Positions 57,149 through 64,000 of a stretch of 64,000 nt of DNA are shown here, piece by piece. The stretch comes from Filosporella fistucella (Eukaryota > Ascomycota > Leotiomycetes > Helotiales): contig JAQJZZ010000014.1 in NCBI GenBank assembly GCA_030077755.1, positions 1,736,001-1,800,000 of the forward strand, in the 5' to 3' direction. The notes under the pieces are model-generated. The model saw only the letters and a list, made by a program, of their open reading frames with translations, was not told where the DNA came from and made no database searches. Within the stretch, counting starts at the first letter, position 1. Each line of letters starts with the position of its first letter. Made by a program: the position numbers and the translations under genes.

Positions 57149-60100
57149 ATGCGCTTCTCACACCTCTTTGCCGCGCTTTCAGCCCTGCTGTGGTCTGCAC
57201 ACGCCACTGATGATGGCCTGCAGCAAGTGGTAACATGGGATCCATATAGCATCAACATCAATGGCAGCAGAGTTTTTATTATGTAGGTCATCGTTGTGTC
57301 TGCTGTACTGTATTAATTTTCTAGGTCTGCAGAGTTCCATTACCAGCGAATGCCAGTACCGGAAATGTGGCTCGATATCTTCCACAAGTTCCGAGCGAGC
57401 GGGTTCAACACAATAAGGTATTTTCCAATTAGTATTTTTTCTTACCACATCTAATATCCCTAGCATCTATTTCTTTTGGTCATACCACTCTCCTTCCAAA
57501 GGAGTTTATGACTTTGAAACAGCTGGCAAAAATGTACAGAAGGTCTTCGACTACGCGAAAGAAGCGGGCCTATGGGTAATTGCTCGCGCAGGTCCCTATT
57601 GCAACGCAGAAACAAATGGTGGAGGTCTTGCACTCTGGGGATCTGATGGGAGCCTCGGAAATTTGAGAACTGGAGATGCAACATACCATGAAGCATGGGA
57701 ACCTTGGGTGGCCAAAATGGGGGCTATAATTGCCAAGAACGAAATCACTAAAGGAGGGCCAGTCATTCTCAATCAAGTTGAGAATGAGCTTCAGGAAACG
57801 ACCTATTCAGCGACAAATACATTAGTGATATACATGGAACAGCTCAAGACTGCCTTCAGAGCTGCCGGGGTTACAGTACCACTTTCTCACAACGAAAAGG
57901 GTCAGCGATCAATATCATGGAGTACGGATTACAAGAATGTGGGTGGTGCTGTCAATATGTATGGCCTGGATAGTTATCCTGGAGGACTTTCTTGCACAAA
58001 TGTGAACTCCGGCTTCAATTTGGTTCGCAATTATTATCAATGGTTCTCGAACTATTCCTACACCCAGCCAAATTATTTTCCAGAATTCGAAGGTGGTTGG
58101 TTCTCACCCTGGGGTGCTGCTACATTCTATGATGCATGTACGTCAGAGCATGATCCAGGATTCGCCGATGTTTACTACAAAAATAATATTGGGCAACGGA
58201 CAACTCTCTTGAGCTTGTACATGACTTGGGGAGGCACAAATTGGGGACACTGTAAGCGGATTTCTAGATTCAAAGTTGCATATTAATTCGTGTAGCTGCC
58301 GCTCCGGTCGTCTACACATCATACGACTATTCTGCTCCATTGAGAGAGACGAGACAGATTCAGGATAAATTATACCAAACGAAATTGATTGCACTTTTCA
58401 CTCGTGTTTCAACCGATTTGTTGAAGACATACATGGTTGGAAATGGGACTGGATATGCCGTAAGTAGATCACTTAGCGTAGTGGATGACACTGACCCTTC
58501 AGACCTCTTCCACTGGCATCTGGACGTGGGAAATTCGAAATCCTGACACGAATGCCGGTTTTTACATTACCCAACAAGCAAAGTCTAGTTCACGGGATTC
58601 GGTCACATTCTCTGCCAATCTCAACACGTCAGAGGGTATAATTACAGTGCCCAATATCAACTTGAATGGGAGGCAAAGTAAAATACTGGTCACTGATTAC
58701 CATTTCGGAAGTCATACACTATTATATTCCTCGGCGGATGTCCTTACCTACGGTACTTTCGGTCTCGATGTACTCGTCCTCTACTTAGAGGAGGGTCAAG
58801 TCGGCCAATTTGCATTGAAAGGTAGTTTGTCCTCAGCTCCTAGCGCTGATGGGCCATCTGTCTTCAACACGACTGCATCCGGGAACTCGACTACAATCAC
58901 TTATACTCAAGGAAGTGGCAAGACAGTCCTTAAGTTTGATGGGCTATTGGTGTATTTGCTGGATCAAAAGACTGCCTGGCGTTTCTGGGCACCCGCCACG
59001 ACCACTAATCCCGATGTCAAACCTGATCAGCAAATATTTGTTCTTGGTCCATACCTTGTCCGGAGCGCCTCCATTTCGCATGGCGTTGTGCACATTTCTG
59101 GCGACAATGACAATTCAACCACGATTGAAGTCTACACTGGAAACTCCGATATTCAAACGATTGATTGGAATGGATCTCGTCTACCCGCAGTCAAGACCTC
59201 ATATGGTTCAGTGACAGCAACAATCTCTGGCGCGGAAGGACGTAATGTGGCTTTACCTGCTTTGTCAAATTGGCGCTCCGCGGACTCCCTTCCTGAGAAA
59301 CTTGCCTCATACGATGACTCGAAATGGGCAGTCTGCAATAAGACCACCACTCTTAGCCCTGTGGCTCCTATCACGAAGCCAGTTCTCTTCTCCAGTGACT
59401 ATGGGTTTTACTCAGGGCCGAAGATATATCGAGGCTACTTTGATGGCGCCAATTTTACAGCAGTGAATCTTACTTGCTCTGGAGGACTTGCATTTGGCTG
59501 GTCAGCCTGGGTCAATGGCGCACTGGTTGGAGGGAATGTCGGAAATGCCTCGCTCACAACCACCAATGCCGTTCTTACATTACCCAAGACTCTCAAGCCG
59601 CGTGATAATCTGGTTACCGTAGTTGTCGACTATCATGGACACGATGAGACATCGACTGCAAAGGGTGTTGAGAACCCCCGAGGTATCCTTGGTGCATCAC
59701 TTGTTTCTAGCAATGGATCAAGCTCAAGCAGTGCTTTCAAGCTCTGGAAAATTCAGGGTAACGCTGGAGGCTCGGCGAATCTTGATCCAGTTCGAGGGCC
59801 GATGAATGAAGGTGGCCTGTACGGAGAACGTCTCGGATGGCCCCTTCCTGGATTTACACCTTCAGCACCAACATTTGACAGATCAGGCCCCAGCTCTGGA
59901 ATTGCAACTTCAGGGATCAGATTTTACACATCAACCTTCCACCTCAACATAGACAGCGATCTGGATGTCCCTTTGGGCATTGAGCTCGGTGCACCAGCTG
60001 GGACAGTAGCTCGTGTGATGGTGTGGATCAATGGATACCAATATGGAAAGTACGTTCCTCATATTGGACCACAGACAAGATTCCCTGTTCCACCTGGTGT

Positions 60101-60281
60101 GATAAACAATAGGGGATTGAACACCATCGCTATCAGTCTTTGGGCTATGACCGATGCAGGAGCGAAGCTTGATACTGTCAAATTAATTGAGTATGGGCGT
60201 TATCAAACCGACTTCGAGTTTAATAAGGATTGGAGTTATCTGCAGCCTGGATGGGATGCTGGCAGGCTGCAGTATGCATGA
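57149..60281 (+). CDS. secreted GH35 beta-galactosidase, LacA-like
   Basis: Extracellular glycoside hydrolase family 35 enzyme that releases terminal beta-galactose from plant cell-wall polysaccharides. Five exons (57149-57282, 57325-57417, 57464-58251, 58296-58459, 58503-60281) join in phase to 985 residues, the usual fungal length. A signal peptide (RFSHLFAALSALLWSAHA) leads into the TIM barrel: SAEFHYQRMPVPEMW, IYFFWSYHSPSKGVYDFE and ARAGPYCNAETNGGG. The acid/base Glu184 lies in GGPVILNQVENELQ and the nucleophile Glu285 in FPEFEGGWFSPW. TWGGTNWGHSAAPVVYTSYD crosses an intron. The C-terminal half has the beta-sandwich and two jelly-roll domains typical of LacA, ending near YGRYQTDFEF. Many N-x-S/T sites suit a glycosylated protein. 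Nothing is broken. Confidence 0.95.
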
Positions 60282-63200
60282 GGTAGCACCTAATCGTTGG
60301 GTTGATTCGAAAATAGAAAAAGACATTTGAAGCTTCACTTAGATAATCCTTGACCAGACACATCTTCGTATATCAAAATTCAAATTGTTTATATCCATGC
60401 TAAGAAGGTAAGAGGCCAATACTCATGGCGCTCCTCACTATTCCCAGTTGCGGTCTTGCAATCTACATTGGCGAATTTTCTTTTTCCTTCACCGCTCTGC
60501 CAAAGAATTCCTGACACAAGGACTCACCAATCTCATTTTCAAGTTGCTCGGTCCGATTCTCATCCATACGTTGTCCCGGATTCTCGTCTAGGCTTTACTT
60601 TTTCTGAATCCTCCGCGGAAGTCTCATCTGGAGCCGCGGTAGCACGTGATGCCACACACAGGGACAAGAGCGAACAAAATTATTCTTCTGCACCATCAGG
60701 CGGCTGGTGAAACAAGCATCGAGACATGTTCTAAACCCTCCGGGACTTCGATGCCGTATTCCGCTGGATTTTAAGATGTGCAACAGAAGATTATTGGAAA
60801 TGGATCTGACAGTATCGTATTTCAGCCGTGAGGTGAGTAGTGCCCCTTTTATTTCTCGCTTCGCCGCAGAAGTCTCAGCATTTGTATGTCCAATCAGAGG
60901 TTATTATTATGTTTGCTTCTTCCAGAATTGGCATTTTGTCCTGGCGATTTTTCATGAAATTGGAGTGTTGGTTGGATGTGGTTTACCAGTAAGTGAACCG
61001 AGTGGAAGTCAGGATTTACTATTGGGATCCCCTACGACTTGACATGGGTGGTAGTGTAGTACAAACGTAAATGGAGAACGATTTTTTCTACAGTGCCAAA
61101 GTCTGACTATACAGTTTGCAAACTACCAATTTTGGCTGGAAATAATCATTTTCTAGGCGCTGATGAGCATATCTCCCAAAATTGACGCAACCCATGTCAT
61201 ATGCAAGAAATCTAGTACTTTTGTCCAGGATCCTAGCTCTAGCTAAAAGTATGCACACCTAGGTTCATGAACCCAATTCAAGGTTGATAGACATGTGATG
61301 AAGGTGCAAACTAAAGTTCCATATCCCATATTTCTCACCACAAATCTATTTCAGTGCCACTAGAAAATGCTTTATTCTCTCCAGGGCGGCACATGTACCG
61401 CTTACATATTCGGAAGGTTGGTAAGCAATTTCAACTTTATACCTTTCCCTCCGCAACCCTCGAATACAAAAGAAAATACTCGCCGAGCAGTTGCACAAAT
61501 TAGCTTCCGGGTGGCGTGAGAGCCGCCCAAATCCTATAACCGAAGAGGTCGGAGGTATTTCCGTAGCCAGGTGTCAAGCAATATAATGGAACCTTCAATA
61601 CAAAAGGAAAGACGTAACGATCGGAAGAGGGCGTGTGGTGGCACAGATAAAGTTGTCTTGCGGCACCCTAATCTATTCGTCTGTGAACCAGCTCTCTTGG
61701 AAGGAATGTAGATGTGCAACAGAAAACTTCTGCAAATTAAAAAACACCTCCAGAATTCTAGAGAATCTTATTTGGATTCTAATATGGCCTTAACTACGTA
61801 GATATAATTTTCTCCGCTATGAGGTCAGTGGCAATAAGACAAGACAATGAGAAATGTTTTGGCTTGGAAGCTTGGAAGCGAAAAAGTATACGTACAACTA
61901 CATGTGTGGCGACAAGATCGACACGCCACAAAAAGAGAAGACATGCAACATAAACTTTTTGTCCTAGAAAATAAGAGGCTCTGAGGAGATAAGTGGCTTG
62001 ACACCGTCGTATCAGACTAGGGAGGAATTTTTAGGCTATGGACGTATAGTTGTGTGAAGGTAGACTCGGATTGCTCTTGTTGGCATTCGCTTCGTGCGAG
62101 TAGTGTATAGCGAAAAGGTTTAGAAGTCAAACAGCTGGGTGTGAAACATATAAATCGGTAAGATTGTTTATTCGATTTGCAAATCAAGGAGTAATCGCCA
62201 TTTGAAGAATCAGTAAGGTGCAGAGTCTAGATCCGGTTGAAACATCGGATATTCGATTCTGTCTGACCTAATATCTATGGTAGATGTGAAATGTATGGAA
62301 GAGAGCATTCATATTGTAATGAATATTACTTAGATGGCTACTTCTAACCTTTAACTGTTCCTTACTTTTCCTAACTGTTTGCTACTGCTTTAATGATGAG
62401 TTGGATGGTTTAATAAAGCGTGCCACAAAGCTAGCTTCTAAGGACTATACACTGTCTTCTCTGATGACCATCAGAGTTCACAATTCACTTGCACACGACA
62501 AGTGAAGAGAAAACAAGGTATCTAAAAGTATTGATATTATTAGACGAGGAGAGAAGTGGACCACGAGACTGCTTTCCAATCACCTTGGATTCGTATCTTA
62601 AAATTGGAAGCAAAAATTGAATCCAGTCAATACCGGCTCTTAATCTAACTGCTAGAAAACATCTTTTAAGAACTAGAATAATGAATTTAACAGAATAAGG
62701 AAAGAAATGCCTTAAACGCCGTGGGAGAACATTCAAATATATGAATTTAGAATGACGGGTGTGTCTCAAACTCACATTTCTGATCCAGAGGTAGAGCTTG
62801 CCATTTTTCAAGGCGAAGTTGACATAAAGATAGGAAGTAGATAGCAAACAAAGGGAACACAGAAGCAGATTCAAGTGCGAAAACTACATTTGTTTTGTTG
62901 ATACTTCTAGGAATTGAAGTACCTGACAAGGTTGCTAATCATTAGTGACCACTTGATAACATCAAGAATAAACCTCAACACTTAACAAATTCCAGGAGTT
63001 CTGACAATGTCTCGTCTTCTAATTTCGGTTACAACTCAGTGTAACTCAGCCCTAGAATCATATGCAGACATTGTTCGCCCAATGCGGCCATCCACAAAAC
63101 GGCATTCAAAAGCTTACTTATATCAATCCGTCCTCCCTGAAATTATACCGCCCTCTCTCGCACTCTAAATCACCCCATCAACGTATAACCAACCAACTAT

Positions 63201-64000
63201 CACAACCGAATTCGTAACTACGAAACGGAAAATACAATATCTGACATGCATACCTCTTGCATCCGCAATCGGACCACCCTTTCTCCCTTCCACCTAAACC
63301 TGATCTCCTGGCTCCCAATTTCCAAACAAGCAAAAGAAAAATATCAGCCTACGACCTCTCCAATCGGCATCTCCCCTTTCCTACCACACGAACCGAAAAA
63401 GAAAAATCATAGACGCGAAAGGCGTATTTATCCACAGCCAACAAGACCGCCTCGAATCCTCGGTACCGGGTCCTCACCGCCTGAATCACACACAGATCAC
63501 CGATCACCGATCTCAACGCTCAGCTGCACATCACTTTGATCTCCGATTCCCTGCACTGACACTACTCCTATCAAGCAAATCGTCCGAGATCTTTCAAAGA
63601 GCCGTGCATAAGAAGGGCGGAGATGGGAAAAGCAAAAAAAAAAGGAAAATAGAGTGGTGCGAGGATAAGTATGTATAGGTCTACTTTTCTCCGAACCAGA
63701 GAAGCCGAATAGGGTCTGCGACATGCAGATGCAGATGAGGTGCAGGACTTTCGCGTGAGTAGCTGACGGATCAGCCGGACCGTTTTTTGGTTGCCCAGCA
63801 GATATGCATGTCTGCCGTGCCGCGAGATTTGATCCAAGACGTCTTCCTAATGAGGAAGGCCATACACGTGAGAGTTACACGTGATTCTGTATCAGAATTT
63901 AATGAATGGGGGTGATCTATGACAAGGTAGGCAGGCTGGGCGGGCTGCAAAGGGGAACGAAATGAACAGTTGATCAGATACGAAGTCCCGAATGAGACAA
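60282..64000. other. 3.7-kb stretch with no recognised gene
   Basis: Frames up to 129 codons exist (62485-62874 minus, 60707-61042 plus), but their composition is biased and no family pattern is seen. The part at 61700-62900 is AT-rich. The right end from 63100 has C-rich and A-rich tracts that could be the promoter of a gene beyond the window. Confidence 0.5.

Noticed and set aside
62485..62874. 129-codon minus-strand frame in the right-hand desert
   Set aside because: Leu/Arg/Ser-biased composition, no conserved motif and no splice partners; likely chance.
1..64000. tRNA, rRNA, CRISPR and telomeric repeats
   Set aside because: Reading for tRNA B-box words, TTAGGG arrays and regularly spaced direct repeats gave nothing convincing; a dedicated tRNA search would be needed to exclude a tRNA fully.

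Overview
The window looks like nuclear DNA of a filamentous ascomycete (Pezizomycotina, probably a leotiomycete; the lineage is inference). Genes are split by short introns of about 45-110 bp with GT-AG ends, are widely spaced, and encode typical fungal products (INO80, ARB1, NCS1 permease, GH35 beta-galactosidase, P450, LaeA-like methyltransferase, Git3-like receptor). Exon structures given here were built by hand, by checking that splice sites, reading phase and protein-family continuity agree; they are not confirmed by transcripts.

Left part (1-20.5 kb): a truncated 2OG-Fe(II) oxygenase-like gene on the minus strand, a small membrane protein of unknown function, a 14-exon LaeA-like SAM methyltransferase, a HOL1-type MFS transporter, then an NCS1 nucleobase/allantoin-type permease transcribed away from an IPNS-like 2OG oxygenase across a shared 0.5-kb promoter. 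After 2.5 kb without recognisable genes comes a decayed secreted SGNH hydrolase with fibronectin-III domains, then a seven-helix G-protein-coupled receptor.

Middle part (22-38.4 kb): mostly conserved housekeeping genes. They are a small polytopic membrane protein, the ABCF ribosome-biogenesis ATPase ARB1, a triose-phosphate/nucleotide-sugar-type transporter with a likely 6-nt microexon, a type II membrane glycosyltransferase with a DxD motif, and the 1670-aa INO80 chromatin remodeller.

Right part (38.4-64 kb): an accessory, decaying region. It holds a frameshifted FG-nucleoporin-like relic, a CmcJ/NvfI-type oxygenase relic, and a 2.7-kb Tc1/mariner-pogo (Fot1-like) element with 88-bp terminal inverted repeats and a TA target duplication. 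The element sits inside a degenerate ~105-bp tandem repeat array, and its transposase is ruined only by in-frame stops in one continuous frame, as RIP would do. Next to it are an intact P450 and an MFS sugar transporter, then two small C2H2 zinc-finger loci (one broken), a long gene-poor stretch, an intact secreted GH35 beta-galactosidase, and a final 3.7 kb in which I see no gene.

I see no rRNA, tRNA, CRISPR or bacterial-type features. Most genes are unrelated neighbours; the only clear functional pairing is the divergent NCS1 permease/2OG oxygenase pair.
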